Shown here: piece by piece, positions 42,038 through 51,447 of the stretch
Numbering within the stretch: the stretch's first letter is position 1
How the letters are laid out: every line of letters begins with the position of its first letter
Assembly (NCBI GenBank): GCA_046541715.1
Contig: JBKHCS010000002.1
Span: 1-64,000 of the forward strand
Direction: 5' to 3'
Length of the DNA: 64,000 nt
From: CAYPUT01 sp046541715
GTDB lineage: Bacteria > Spirochaetota > Spirochaetia > DSM-27196 > PWMO01
Notes under the pieces: generated by a model
What the model was told of the DNA's origin: nothing
Seen by the model: the letters and a program-made list of their open reading frames with translations, nothing else
The model's database searches: none
Made by a program: the position numbers and the translations under genes

Positions 42038-43164
42038 TGTTTACCACTACCGCTTTGGATTCTTCCTGCGAAGCCCGGTTGGGCCGCCTCGAGCTTGGGC
42101 ACGGGTCCGTCGACACACCGGTCTTTATGCCGGTGGGCACACAGGGGACGGTCAAGGCCTTATCTCAGGAGGATCTCGAGGCGATGGGTTTTGGGCTTAT
42201 CCTCGGAAACACGTACCACCTCTCGCTACGGCCGGGGATCGAGACCATCGATGCCCTCGGGGGTCTTCATCGCTTTATTTCCTGGGATGGAAACATTCTG
42301 ACCGATTCCGGAGGTTTCCAGATTTTCTCCCTGGAGACCCTTCGTACCCTCGACGAAGGGGGCGTCTCGTTCCGTTCCCACCTCGACGGGTCCCCCCATC
42401 GTTTTACGCCGGAGCGAGTCGTCGATCTCCAACAGCGCTTCGGGAGCGACATCATGATGCCCCTCGACGTATGCGCCGCACACGGGGCCGGGAGAGCCGA
42501 GGCGCAGGAGGCTCTCCGGCTTACAACCGACTGGGCCCGGCGCAGCAAAAGAGCCTGGGACACCGAAGGCGCAGGCAGGTTATTCGGCATCGTCCAGGGA
42601 AACTTCTATCAGGATTTGCGCAGGCAGTCGGCCGCCGAGCTTCGGGAGTTGGATTTTCCGGGGTACGCCGTCGGAGGGCTCTCGGTGGGGGAGGGACGAA
42701 CGGAGTTCAACGATACCCTCGGCTGGGCGGTGGAAGGGTTGCCGAAAGAGAAACCCCGGTACGTCATGGGTATCGGCACGCCGGACCTTATTTTCGACGC
42801 CGTCGAGCAGGGAGTCGATATGTTCGACTGCGTGTTCCCGACCCGGGCCGGCCGGAATGCCACCGCGCTGACCGCCGGGGGACGGATCGCATTGCGAAAC
42901 GCCGAGTATGCCCGGGATTCACGACCGATAGAAGAGGCGTGTCCTTGCCCCGTCTGCCGTCGTTACTCCCGGGCGTATATTCGGCATCTGTTCAAGGGAC
43001 GGGAGATTCTTGCTGCGATGCTTACGACGAGGCACAATCTCTGGTATATGCGGCGACTTATGGAGGGCATCCACGAGGCTATTCGGGGTAACGACTTACC
43101 GGGACACAAGCGACGGGTTCTCGAGGCTCTCGAGCAGGACCGGGAGGCTTCGAGTGTCGACTAG
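42037..43164 (+). CDS. tgt: Queuine tRNA-ribosyltransferase Tgt
   Basis: Exchanges guanine-34 in tRNAs for preQ1, the step before QueA (encoded at 15.3 kb). 375 residues with TPVFMPVGTQGTVKAL, the substrate loop TDSGGFQIFSL, GIVQGNFYQDLR, the nucleophile region GVDMFDCVFPTRAGRN and the zinc site CPCPVC followed by a distal histidine (TTRHNLWYM). Length is standard. It overlaps lptG by 1 nt and murJ by 11 nt. Confidence 0.97.
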   Translation: MFTTTALDSSCEARLGRLELGHGSVDTPVFMPVGTQGTVKALSQEDLEAMGFGLILGNTYHLSLRPGIETIDALGGLHRFISWDGNILTDSGGFQIFSLETLRTLDEGGVSFRSHLDGSPHRFTPERVVDLQQRFGSDIMMPLDVCAAHGAGRAEAQEALRLTTDWARRSKRAWDTEGAGRLFGIVQGNFYQDLRRQSAAELRELDFPGYAVGGLSVGEGRTEFNDTLGWAVEGLPKEKPRYVMGIGTPDLIFDAVEQGVDMFDCVFPTRAGRNATALTAGGRIALRNAEYARDSRPIEEACPCPVCRRYSRAYIRHLFKGREILAAMLTTRHNLWYMRRLMEGIHEAIRGNDLPGHKRRVLEALEQDREASSVD

Positions 43165-44701
43165 CCTCGGAAGAAGTGCCCGGTCTACCGTCGTTGTAAT
43201 GGTTTCGACCTTCGGATCTCGGATCCTCGGGTTTCTGCGCATCGCGGTTATCGGGGCAGTCTTCGGTGCTTCCGGTAACGCCGACGTGCTTAACCTGGTG
43301 TTCAACATCCCGAACAATCTCCGGAAGCTCCTCGCCGAAGGGGCCCTCTCTTCGGCGTTCATTCCCGTTCTTTCCCGGGCCCTCGTCGAAGACCCGTCGA
43401 TGGAACGTCCGAGACGGGTGGTCCGATCGGTGCTGACCTTTCAAGCAGTTATTCTGGTTCCCATACTGATCGGCGCCGCCCTGTTTTCTCAGGAAGTGGT
43501 CGGTCTAATTCTCGATTTTCCCGAGGAATCCCGGCAAATCCTCGCCGGCCGGCTCTTTCGCTACCTGATCCACTACACTCTGCTCATCAGCATTGCCGCC
43601 GCGCTGATGGGCGCCCTGAACGCCCACGGCCGGTTTCTGATACCGGCTCTGGCACCTTTGCTCTTCTCGGTTTCCGTTATTGCGAGCATCCTGCTCTTCT
43701 ACCGGGACCTTGGCGTCTTCTCGGTGGCCCTTGGGGTGCTTCTTGGCGGGCTCTTCCAAGTCGTGCTTCAACTACCGCAGTTCTTCAAACTCGGATTCTC
43801 CTTTGCCCCGGCTCTCGACTTCCGGGACCCGGACTTCCGGCAGGTGCTTCGGGGGTGGATGCCCGTCGTCGTGACCGCGAGCATCTTTACCGTAAACCAA
43901 CAAGTCTCCATTTTTTTCGCAAGCGGCCTCGAAAGCGGAAGCGGCTCGGCGATGACCAACGCCCTGGTGTTCTGGCAACTGCCCTTCGGGGTCTTCGGTG
44001 CGTCGGTCTCCACGGTCCTTTTCCCCCGGATGAGCCGCCAGACAGCCGAAGGAGACGGTGTCGGCCTAAAGGAGAGCCTCGAGTTCGGTATCGAATCCTT
44101 GGCGCTTCTCTTGATCCCCTCGGCGGTAGTCTTGAGCTTTCTCGGTCCGGAGGTAATATCGGTTGCCCTTCAGCGGGGAGAATTTGTCCTGGAGAACACG
44201 CTCCTGACGGCGAAGGTGCTTTCCGGCTACTGTTGGGGTCTGTTCTCCGTCGCCGCCTTCAATTTTCTCCAGCGCTTCTTCTACGCCCGAAACGACTACA
44301 AAACCCCCGCCGTTGTGGCCTTTATCACCCTGGTCGTAGACGTCGGGTTTTCTCTCTGGCTCAAGGAAACCTATCTCGGCGTCATCGGCCTCGCTATTGC
44401 GAACTCGGTTGCCTTTACCCTCGGTTTCGTTCTACTCCTTTCTCGCGCTTCCGGAGTCCTCGGTGGGATCTCGTTCGGCACTCTTCTCTCGGTCGGTGGA
44501 CGAATCGTCCTGGCCTTGGTACCGGTCGTCGCCGGATTGGCGTATTACCGGAGTCGGGAGCCGGTGTGGTGGGTTCTCGGAAGCAGCTGGTCCGGTCTGG
44601 GAAGGCTGTCGCTGCTGGGGTTGGGGGTCGTTGCGGTTCTTCTCGGGCTCTATTATCTGCTAAACTTACGGCCGTTGCTTCCGAAGGTTAGAGAACGATG
44701 A
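43154..44701 (+). CDS. murJ: Lipid II flippase MurJ
   Basis: MATE-like (MOP superfamily) inner-membrane protein that flips the peptidoglycan precursor lipid II. 515 residues, about 14 membrane helices, typical start VVVMVSTFGSRILGFLRIAVIGAVFG, then FNIPNNLRKLLAEGALSSAFIPVLSRAL and FFYARNDYKTPAVVAF. The GTG at 43154 was chosen because GGGAGG (43142-43146) stands 7 nt before it and the residues match family N-termini; the frame is open further upstream inside tgt. It overlaps tgt by 11 nt and the next gene by 4 nt (ATGA). Confidence 0.93.
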   Translation: MSTSLGRSARSTVVVMVSTFGSRILGFLRIAVIGAVFGASGNADVLNLVFNIPNNLRKLLAEGALSSAFIPVLSRALVEDPSMERPRRVVRSVLTFQAVILVPILIGAALFSQEVVGLILDFPEESRQILAGRLFRYLIHYTLLISIAAALMGALNAHGRFLIPALAPLLFSVSVIASILLFYRDLGVFSVALGVLLGGLFQVVLQLPQFFKLGFSFAPALDFRDPDFRQVLRGWMPVVVTASIFTVNQQVSIFFASGLESGSGSAMTNALVFWQLPFGVFGASVSTVLFPRMSRQTAEGDGVGLKESLEFGIESLALLLIPSAVVLSFLGPEVISVALQRGEFVLENTLLTAKVLSGYCWGLFSVAAFNFLQRFFYARNDYKTPAVVAFITLVVDVGFSLWLKETYLGVIGLAIANSVAFTLGFVLLLSRASGVLGGISFGTLLSVGGRIVLALVPVVAGLAYYRSREPVWWVLGSSWSGLGRLSLLGLGVVAVLLGLYYLLNLRPLLPKVRER

Positions 44702-46083
44702 TTCGACTGCTCTTCGCACTTTTTGTCGGGCTTTTGTGTGCCCTCGGTCTTTCAGCCCAAGACACCGGCGTCGACGACGAGGAGGCGCCGGAGGAAATAC
44801 CCGAGGATCCTCCGGAGGATCCGCTGAAGCTCCAGCGGGATATTCTACAGTTCGGCATTACCAGCGAGGTGGTGGAACTTCTCGAAACGCTCGAGACCAA
44901 CAGAGACCGGCGGCTGGCTTCGGAAGTCTTGGAGTTGCTCGATGGGGACGTGCCGGTGGATATTCAAGTCGCGGCCTTCGAGTACTTCGACGCCATCGAG
45001 TCCCCGGAGGCCGTCTCCCAAGGAACAGACGTCTTAACTCTGAGTGACGAGCTGCCGGAGCGTCTCGTCTTGTCGGTTCTTCGCTACCTCGGCGGGGCGG
45101 ACGCCGAGATCAGCCTCGGTCCCGACACCTTCGAAGCTCTCAAGAGCCTGTCGGGTTCGTCGGACGAGGAGTTGTCCCGTCAGGCTCTCCGGTTGATGGG
45201 GATATCGGAGAGCGACGAAGCTCTCAGCTTTCTGATCGAGGTGGCAGGGTCCCTCGAAGAGGAGCAGCCGCGGCGGGAAGCCGCCGTTCTCGCTCTCGGA
45301 GACCGGGCCAATGGGCGAGCGACCGAGGTTCTTACCACCATTCTAACCGACCGGGTCGAAGCGGACACGCTTCGATGGTACGCCGCGGATGCCCTGGGAA
45401 AGATCGGAGACCCGGCCTCCGTCGAAGTGCTCGAGGATCAGCTCTCGGACGCCGGAACCTGGTTCCGGGCCTACCTTATCGGCGCCCTCGGACGCTACGA
45501 GGGGCAGGTGGAGGACGACCTTTTTATCCGGTCCCTCCGAGACGACTTTTGGCGGGTCCGGGTGTCGGCTCTCGAGACCCTCGGCGCCCGGCGTAGCCGG
45601 GCGGCCTTAGACGCTATCGCATACCGCGCCCGCCGGGATCCGGTCGCCGACGTCCGCACTGCGGCCTTCGACGCCCTCGGGGCAATGCAGACCAACGAGG
45701 CGCGGCGTTTCCTGGTCGATTATGCCCGGGAGACCTCGAATACGGAGGTTCATAGGGGAACGGCGGCTCGCGTTTTGGTCGAACGTTACTTGACGGGCGG
45801 CCGCGACGACATCGAGAAGCTCTTGGACCAAGAATGGAGTAGGGATCGCTCAGCCGTGCTATCTTCTCTGGTAATGGCGCTGTCGAACTCGGGTGATTCC
45901 CTCGCGGGTCCGCTGTTGGTGAAGCTACTCGATCACCCGGACCCGGGTACCCAGGTGCGGGCCCTTATGGGGATGCGGCGGATCGGAGCGGCGGCCTACC
46001 GGAACGAGCTCCTGCGTCTTGCCGAAGAGTCGCCCCACGGCGCCGTACGCCGGCAGGCGGAAATGGCCCTCGAGGAGATGTAA
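44698..46083 (+). CDS. Secreted HEAT-repeat protein
   Basis: 461 residues: signal peptide (MIRLLFALFVGLLCALGLSAQ), an acidic Glu/Pro/Asp linker to about residue 45, then a solenoid of HEAT-like repeats (RREAAVLALGDRANG, LRWYAADALGKIGDPA, WRVRVSALETLGARRS, VRTAAFDALGAMQTNEA, TQVRALMGMRRIGA). Such proteins are protein-binding scaffolds; the partner is unknown. It overlaps murJ as ATGA, suggesting an envelope or cell-wall role, and is followed 15 nt later by a lipoprotein gene. Confidence 0.82.
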   Translation: MIRLLFALFVGLLCALGLSAQDTGVDDEEAPEEIPEDPPEDPLKLQRDILQFGITSEVVELLETLETNRDRRLASEVLELLDGDVPVDIQVAAFEYFDAIESPEAVSQGTDVLTLSDELPERLVLSVLRYLGGADAEISLGPDTFEALKSLSGSSDEELSRQALRLMGISESDEALSFLIEVAGSLEEEQPRREAAVLALGDRANGRATEVLTTILTDRVEADTLRWYAADALGKIGDPASVEVLEDQLSDAGTWFRAYLIGALGRYEGQVEDDLFIRSLRDDFWRVRVSALETLGARRSRAALDAIAYRARRDPVADVRTAAFDALGAMQTNEARRFLVDYARETSNTEVHRGTAARVLVERYLTGGRDDIEKLLDQEWSRDRSAVLSSLVMALSNSGDSLAGPLLVKLLDHPDPGTQVRALMGMRRIGAAAYRNELLRLAEESPHGAVRRQAEMALEEM

Positions 46084-46098
46084 CGACGAGGAGTTGCA

Positions 46099-46569
46099 AT
46101 GACAAAGACAAACCTCTCAATAATCGCGGCGCTCTCTCTCTTGTTCTTCGGCTGCGGGTCGACCCCCGACGCAGCTTCTCCGGATCAGACGGCCGACGGG
46201 AGGCCGGCTGTAGAACCGGTTATCGACCTGGATCAACGGCCCCTCGTCCTCTCCGGTGAGGAGGAGCTTAGCTACATGGTCGAGGAGTTCTCCCAGGTCG
46301 TCGACGACGCCGGGGATCTCCTTGGAGACCTGCGGCAGGGCAGCGTGGAAGAGGAAGCGGAGCGCATAGAGGGGCTCCGGGTGCGTTTGAATAGGTGGCG
46401 GAGTATCGCGGAGAACGTCACGATCGACCCGGAAAGCTCCGAGATCTCACCCGAGGCTTACCAGCGCTTTACGACTGAGCTCGGCTCTTTGAGAAATCGA
46501 CTCTGGGATGTTGTCCTAGAGATAAACCGTGAAATCGCAGAGGCGACCGGCAACCAGCCGGAAGAATAG
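46099..46569 (+). CDS. Small lipoprotein of unknown function
   Basis: 156 residues with a signal ending LSLLFFGCGS, a relaxed lipobox as used by spirochaetes, then a short flexible region and a predicted helical body (LSYMVEEFSQVVDDAGDLLGDL, RIEGLRVRLNRWRSIAENV). I do not recognise the family. GAGGAG precedes the ATG. Probably in one transcript with the HEAT-repeat gene. The 109-bp gap to the convergent greA contains only an imperfect hairpin. Confidence 0.72.
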   Translation: MTKTNLSIIAALSLLFFGCGSTPDAASPDQTADGRPAVEPVIDLDQRPLVLSGEEELSYMVEEFSQVVDDAGDLLGDLRQGSVEEEAERIEGLRVRLNRWRSIAENVTIDPESSEISPEAYQRFTTELGSLRNRLWDVVLEINREIAEATGNQPEE

Positions 46570-46678
46570 GGCGCCGAAACGATACGGCCGGGGGCCCAAG
46601 GATAGGCGACAATAACACCGCCGGAAATATCGACGGCGTTCTTGCCCCGGCAGCCTACCCGCGGCTTCTCGGCCACCT

Positions 46679-49399
46679 TTAAAAATCCGCTACGGTTACC
46701 TCTTCCACTCGGTACTTGTATTCCCGGTCATTGATGACAAACTCGAGCTCCTCGCCGGGACGGCTATTAACCAGTTCGGCACCGAGGGGCGAGAGGTAGG
46801 AAATTACGTGATTCGAGGGGTCCGATTCCCAGGGTCCGAGGACGACGTACTCCTCGGTCGCCTGCAAATCGTGGTTCAGGAGCTTTACCTTGGTGCCGAA
46901 AGCCACCTTCTCGGGGTCCACATCGCGTTGCTTGACGATCTGCGCCTTCTCGAGCTCTTCCTTTAGACGGGCGGCGGTGGAGTTGAGCATGTCCTGCCGC
47001 TCCTTTGCCGCCTTGTACTCGGCGTTCTCCCGGAGGTCTCCATGGGCCGCGGCCTCGGCGATCTCCCGGCTGTTCTCCGGTACTTCGACCTCGTGGAGAT
47101 GCTGTAGTGCCTTCTGCTTTTCGTTGTAGCTCTTCTCGGTGACGATAAAGCCCCAGCTGACGGTTTCCTTCTCCACCTGACCGTAGAAGTGGAAGTCGGG
47201 AAATCGGTCCAGAATCCGTTGTTTAAGGTCGATGACCAACGACGGATCGAGGTCTTTGACGTCCCCTACCAGGGTGAACACCCGGTTCAGAGAATCCTCG
47301 TCGGCGGATTCGACAAAGGCGTGGAGTCGGCCGTCCTTAAAGAGAAAGCTGTGGATTTGGCGGTTGATCTTCCGGTTAAAGGTCGCGTCCTTCCGGTTGT
47401 CGATCTCCCGGGCGGTAATATCCAAGAGGTGAATCATGGCGATAAGGATGCGCTCGTAATCTACGGCGCTCTCCTTGATCCATTCATCCTCAATGCAGTT
47501 CCGGGCCATCCAGACAAACGGCTCGCGCATGTCCCGGTAATTGTTGTAGATCTCTTGAAAAAGCTCCCGGAGCTTGTTTTCCTTTCCGGCCCGCTCGAGC
47601 TCCGTGACAATATCCTTCGAAAGGTAGTAGGGGAAGAGCCGAACGAATATGTTCGGCCATTCCTTGATGTGCTTCCGGACTTGCCGGGTGAACTCTCTGC
47701 GGAGATCGTTGTTCTCGAGACGGTCGAAGGTCTCTTCTAGGTTCGGAATCGAATCGAAGAGCTTCTCGAACTCCAGGTCTATACCGAGGTTCAGGTAAGG
47801 GTGCTTCTCGACGATACGCCGAACGAGAAGACTACTGCCGACGACGTACTCGTTCACAACGCCCTGAGACCGGAGAAACGCCGCGAAGTAGTCGAACATC
47901 TCGCGGAAAAGATCCGAGTCCATCTCTTCTTCGTCGTTGTCTTCGATGTACCGAAGAAACTCGTACATCGTCTTTACCCGTTCGAAAAAGTTCCGCTCGG
48001 ACTTGAACTGGTTAAAGGTCTTCTCGGCGAAGCTGATCGGCTGATCCCGGACGACGAAGTGGTCGAGTTTGTCGGTAACAACTCCGAAATCCTGGTTGGT
48101 CTTGAGGATTTGCCGCGCCTTGGTGCTCCAGGTGGACCACTCGCTCGGGGTCAGCACGTAGGGGACCAGCTCGCCCTTTATCTTCTTCATGTCCGCTGAG
48201 TTGTCGAGGCTCCGGATAACGGTCTTGAGGGCCCACACGATGTCGTTCTTGACCTTCTTTCGTAGCTGTTCCTTCTTCGCGATGCTCCGGAGCACCCAGA
48301 TATGATCCTTCGCTAGAATGTCGAGGGCGGTGACGGCCATCTTCAGAGACATCTTGTGTTGCCGCTTCTTTACGAAATCGATGGTGATGGAGTCATCGTC
48401 CAGGTCCCGTATGATGCCGACGCCCCAGGCGCGGTGGAATACAAAGTTTCCGGCGTCGAAGGCGATGTGCTTCTCGAAGTCGCTAATCGCGTCGTGGACA
48501 TTCCGCCAGCTCTGATTCAGGTTCGAAATTTTGATGTACTCGTCGAGGTGGCTGTGACCGGCGTACTTGGCCTGGTAGCATTCGATAATCTCTTTGCGGC
48601 CCCAGGGGTTCTTAGAATCGTAGGAGAGTACCCGCCTGAGGATCTCTATAGCGGTGTCCCAGTCTCCTTTCTTCTTATAGTGCGGGTAGAGGTCCTCTAA
48701 GAGTTGAACCGCCCGGTCGGAGCTGACGGTTTTTGCGATCTTTCCCTCGGCGTGGTAGAAGAACTCCCGGTCCTCCGGCGCGAACTGGATGAGCTTGTGC
48801 CAGACCTCTTTTACGTTATTGAAGTTCTTCTTGTTGATGTACCGGTGGAGGGCCTTCTTGAAGTAATCGACGGCCTCTTCGGTCTTTCCCTCTTTCTCTT
48901 TCTGGTCGGCGAGATGCCGAACGATGTCCGCTTCCTCGAAGTCGACCCGTATCAGCCGTTCCCAGACTTCGTACATCTTGTCGTACTGATTCTCGCTGTT
49001 GTAACAGTCCGCGAGGGTCCGTAAAGCGTACTTGTTCTCTCCGTACTCGAGAATTCTCGTTGCGAGGTACTCGACAATACCCCACTTGTGGTTGTCGGAG
49101 AAAATATTTATCAGGTTTACAAGGTTCCCGTCGTCGACCGCCTGTCGGCTTAGTCGGAGAATCCCCGCAAGGTAGAGTGCGATGATGCTGTTCTTCGTGT
49201 GCTGAAGGTGCTCTTCGCATACCTCCGCGACCTCTTCCTCGAGATCTTCCTCGAAGACTCCCTGGAGTACCTCGTCGAGTTCTTTGAAGTTGTTTATCGT
49301 ATAGTTGTTAAGCGTCGCCCGGGTCCATTTTTCTTCATTAAGCAGCTCCCGGACCGCCGCGACTTGCTTCGCTTCACTCGTGACTTGCTGATCACTCAT
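46679..49399 (-). CDS. greA: Long spirochaetal-type transcription elongation factor GreA
   Basis: 906 residues instead of the usual 158 or so. The last 150 residues are GreA: a coiled coil with the catalytic tip HGDLRENAEYKAAKERQDML (Asp and Glu present) and the C-terminal FKBP-like domain (VAFGTKVKLLNHDLQATEEYVVLG, ISYLSPLGAELV). GreA makes backtracked RNA polymerase cleave its transcript. The first 750 residues are helical repeats of TPR type (YALRTLADCYNSENQYDKMYEVW, AVDYFKKALHRYINKKNFNNVKEVW) and a middle domain with WGVGIIRDLDDDSITIDFV. Large GreA proteins of this kind occur in spirochaetes and chlamydiae. It lies 23 nt downstream of a TPR protein gene. Confidence 0.92.
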   Translation of the reverse strand: MSDQQVTSEAKQVAAVRELLNEEKWTRATLNNYTINNFKELDEVLQGVFEEDLEEEVAEVCEEHLQHTKNSIIALYLAGILRLSRQAVDDGNLVNLINIFSDNHKWGIVEYLATRILEYGENKYALRTLADCYNSENQYDKMYEVWERLIRVDFEEADIVRHLADQKEKEGKTEEAVDYFKKALHRYINKKNFNNVKEVWHKLIQFAPEDREFFYHAEGKIAKTVSSDRAVQLLEDLYPHYKKKGDWDTAIEILRRVLSYDSKNPWGRKEIIECYQAKYAGHSHLDEYIKISNLNQSWRNVHDAISDFEKHIAFDAGNFVFHRAWGVGIIRDLDDDSITIDFVKKRQHKMSLKMAVTALDILAKDHIWVLRSIAKKEQLRKKVKNDIVWALKTVIRSLDNSADMKKIKGELVPYVLTPSEWSTWSTKARQILKTNQDFGVVTDKLDHFVVRDQPISFAEKTFNQFKSERNFFERVKTMYEFLRYIEDNDEEEMDSDLFREMFDYFAAFLRSQGVVNEYVVGSSLLVRRIVEKHPYLNLGIDLEFEKLFDSIPNLEETFDRLENNDLRREFTRQVRKHIKEWPNIFVRLFPYYLSKDIVTELERAGKENKLRELFQEIYNNYRDMREPFVWMARNCIEDEWIKESAVDYERILIAMIHLLDITAREIDNRKDATFNRKINRQIHSFLFKDGRLHAFVESADEDSLNRVFTLVGDVKDLDPSLVIDLKQRILDRFPDFHFYGQVEKETVSWGFIVTEKSYNEKQKALQHLHEVEVPENSREIAEAAAHGDLRENAEYKAAKERQDMLNSTAARLKEELEKAQIVKQRDVDPEKVAFGTKVKLLNHDLQATEEYVVLGPWESDPSNHVISYLSPLGAELVNSRPGEELEFVINDREYKYRVEEVTVADF

Positions 49400-49422
49400 T
49401 AATTATTGTCTCCTTAGAAGAT

Positions 49423-50373
49423 CTAGTTGACGTACTGCTGATAGATCTCTGGGCTAATGCTGCGTATGCGCAAAAGAACGTCATCGATCTTTGCCGGATC
49501 TTCCTCACTATGGATGTAGTGGTCGATCAACCAAAAATAACGGTTTACCAGTCTCGGCGTCAGAACAGTTTGCGGATTTCGCGACTCCCCGTGCTCCCGT
49601 TCCAAAGCGTAGATCGACTGCTTGAGCTTCCCGTATTCGATTGACCGCAGTTCGCGTTTTACCGTAAACACACCAAACACTACGCCATAGACGGGTATCC
49701 ACTCGGCCACAGCAGGGCCTTGATATCCTAGCTCCTCCACTTTCTCTATCAGCTTTCGTATAAGCCCCGATTCCAAGGACGAGAGGTCCACACGATCGGG
49801 GCCGAGAAAAAAGGCCTCGCGAAAAAAGGCCTTCGATTTCTGGACGTTGTTGACCATCGCGTAGGAGTCGGCCAGTTCCGCCAGTATCGCCGGATCGTCG
49901 CGTTTCTGTGTGCAGGCCTCCTCCATAAATGCCACGGCCTTTTCGTAGTTACCAAGCCCCTTGTGGCACCGGCCGAGACGCCACAACAGGTCTCCGTCGT
50001 CGTTGTCCTTCAAGAGCCCCTGAAAGAGCTCTAGGGCACCACCAAATACGTGTTGTCGCAGAGCAAACAGACAGCGCTCACAGGGCTCTCCCCGGGCCGC
50101 TCCGGCAAACTGAATGAAGGGCTTCCATTGGGAGAGAAGGTACTCTCCCCTCTCGACGCCCTTGTCTATCCGGCTCGCGGCGTGTTGACGCTCTTGCCAG
50201 AAGTTGACATATTTCAGCGACGAAACGACCTCGTCATTGTCGAAGTCGACCGCAAGCGCGTCTTCAAGTGTTTGCATAGCTTCGTCTAGACGGTGTTGAC
50301 GGATAAATGCAAAAGCCCTCAACAAGAGCTCACCAACGGGGGTATCCTTGGTGTCGGCGCTTCCTTGGGACAT
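49423..50373 (-). CDS. TPR protein upstream of greA
   Basis: 316 residues without signal peptide, so probably cytosolic. TPR-like helices are visible (LLLRAFAFIRQHRLDEAMQTLEDALAVD, WRLGRCHKGLGNYEKAVAFMEEAC, LAELADSYAMVNNVQKSKAFFREAFFLG) and the C-terminal third is not repeat-like. The ATG at 50373 is preferred over a TTG two codons earlier. It is transcribed with greA and may assist the TPR-bearing half of that protein, but this is conjecture. Confidence 0.78.
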   Translation of the reverse strand: MSQGSADTKDTPVGELLLRAFAFIRQHRLDEAMQTLEDALAVDFDNDEVVSSLKYVNFWQERQHAASRIDKGVERGEYLLSQWKPFIQFAGAARGEPCERCLFALRQHVFGGALELFQGLLKDNDDGDLLWRLGRCHKGLGNYEKAVAFMEEACTQKRDDPAILAELADSYAMVNNVQKSKAFFREAFFLGPDRVDLSSLESGLIRKLIEKVEELGYQGPAVAEWIPVYGVVFGVFTVKRELRSIEYGKLKQSIYALEREHGESRNPQTVLTPRLVNRYFWLIDHYIHSEEDPAKIDDVLLRIRSISPEIYQQYVN

Positions 50374-50401
50374 ACTCAACGGTAGTTCTTCTCGTACAAT
50401 T

Positions 50402-50429
50402 AATATACCATGAGGCGGCGGAGAGTCAA
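50402..50429 (-). promoter_or_regulatory. Promoter of the TPR-greA operon
   Basis: On the minus strand TTGACT (50424-50429), 16 nt, TATATT (50402-50407), then 28 nt to the ATG at 50373. Confidence 0.6.
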
Positions 50430-50499
50430 CGCTACCAGTACCTTGGCGGATTCAGCTAGGGTACCAGGCGGTCGACAATGTTACAAGAGGTAGTACGTA

Positions 50500-51447
50500 G
50501 TGACAATTAGGAAGACCCTTGTACTTGTTTCGCTTTTTCTTGTCATCCTCGGCGGGACGGTCGGCTCCCAGGAAACGGCGCGCGGCTTCCAAATCTTGGA
50601 CCAGGGAATCGAGCGTTTTAGCGAAGGTGACTATCGGCAGGCCATTTTGCTCTTTCGGGAGCTTCTCTTGGATCCGGAATACGAGCGGTACCACGGTGAC
50701 GCTTACTTCTGGATCGCCAAATCGGCCCTCGGTCTAGGGCAACTCGAAGAGGCCTCCCGGAACCTCGAGTACTTTTTGGCTAACTATCCCTCTCACCCCA
50801 ACTACGAGGAAGCCACCTACCAACGAGGACGCCTGGTGTTTCTTCAAGGCGATTTCGAGGCGGCGATCCAGCTGTTCTCGGCCTTCGTCGAAGAGTTTCC
50901 CGACTCCCCCTACGTTGCAAATGCCGTCTACTGGAGCGGTGAATCGCTCTTTTCTCTGGGGCAGTACGATCGGGCCCAAGAGCTCTTTGCCCGGGTCATT
51001 CAAGAGTACCCCCGAAGCCACCGTGTCGAGGCCGCTCGATACCGTCTGTCGCTCATCGACCTCACGAAGCGGGAGAATGAGCTTCTTAAGCTCCTGAGGT
51101 GGAGCCACGAGGAGTACCTCCAGGCCCTCGAAGAGTTCGAACGGCAGGAACGGTCTCTCGACGAAGCGGTAGGTGCCTATCAAGAGAGCCTCGCAAGACA
51201 GTCCCCCGGCGACTTTCGGTCGGAGATCCTCCGTCTCGAGGCTCAGATAGCGGAATTGGAAGAGGAGATTGCCGCCAAGGAGGATGAGATCAGGCAACTG
51301 CAATTCGCCCTCGACCGAAGCGGCCGAGTCGGCAGCGAAGGCGAGGCGGAATTACTCCGGCGGAGCCGGCTTCTCGACATAAAGGCGCAGACCCTTCGTC
51401 TCAAGGAAGAGCTGCTCCTCTCCATCGAAAACCGGGAGGGACAATAG
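50500..51447 (+). CDS. Secreted TPR and coiled-coil protein (CpoB/YbgF-like)
   Basis: 315 residues: signal peptide (KTLVLVSLFLVILGGTVGSQ), then five or so TPR-like units (FSEGDYRQAILLFRELLLD, LGLGQLEEASRNLEYFLANYPSHPNYEEA, FLQGDFEAAIQLFSAFVEEFPDSP, SLGQYDRAQELFARVIQEYPRS) and a C-terminal coiled coil from about residue 225 (RLEAQIAELEEEIAAKEDEIRQLQ). The unit pattern with PxSP ends resembles CpoB/BamD-type periplasmic TPR proteins. The start is GTG with AGAGG upstream. The stop TAG is followed at once by the GTG of the next gene. Confidence 0.8.
   Translation: MTIRKTLVLVSLFLVILGGTVGSQETARGFQILDQGIERFSEGDYRQAILLFRELLLDPEYERYHGDAYFWIAKSALGLGQLEEASRNLEYFLANYPSHPNYEEATYQRGRLVFLQGDFEAAIQLFSAFVEEFPDSPYVANAVYWSGESLFSLGQYDRAQELFARVIQEYPRSHRVEAARYRLSLIDLTKRENELLKLLRWSHEEYLQALEEFERQERSLDEAVGAYQESLARQSPGDFRSEILRLEAQIAELEEEIAAKEDEIRQLQFALDRSGRVGSEGEAELLRRSRLLDIKAQTLRLKEELLLSIENREGQ

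Noticed and set aside
46570..46678. Bidirectional terminator between the lipoprotein and greA genes
   Set aside because: The candidate stem (around ACCGCCG ... CGACGGCGT) has mismatches and no T-run on either side.
50430..50499. Promoter for the secreted TPR gene at 50500
   Set aside because: No -35/-10 pair of reasonable quality and spacing was found on the plus strand; the gene must have one, but I cannot place it.
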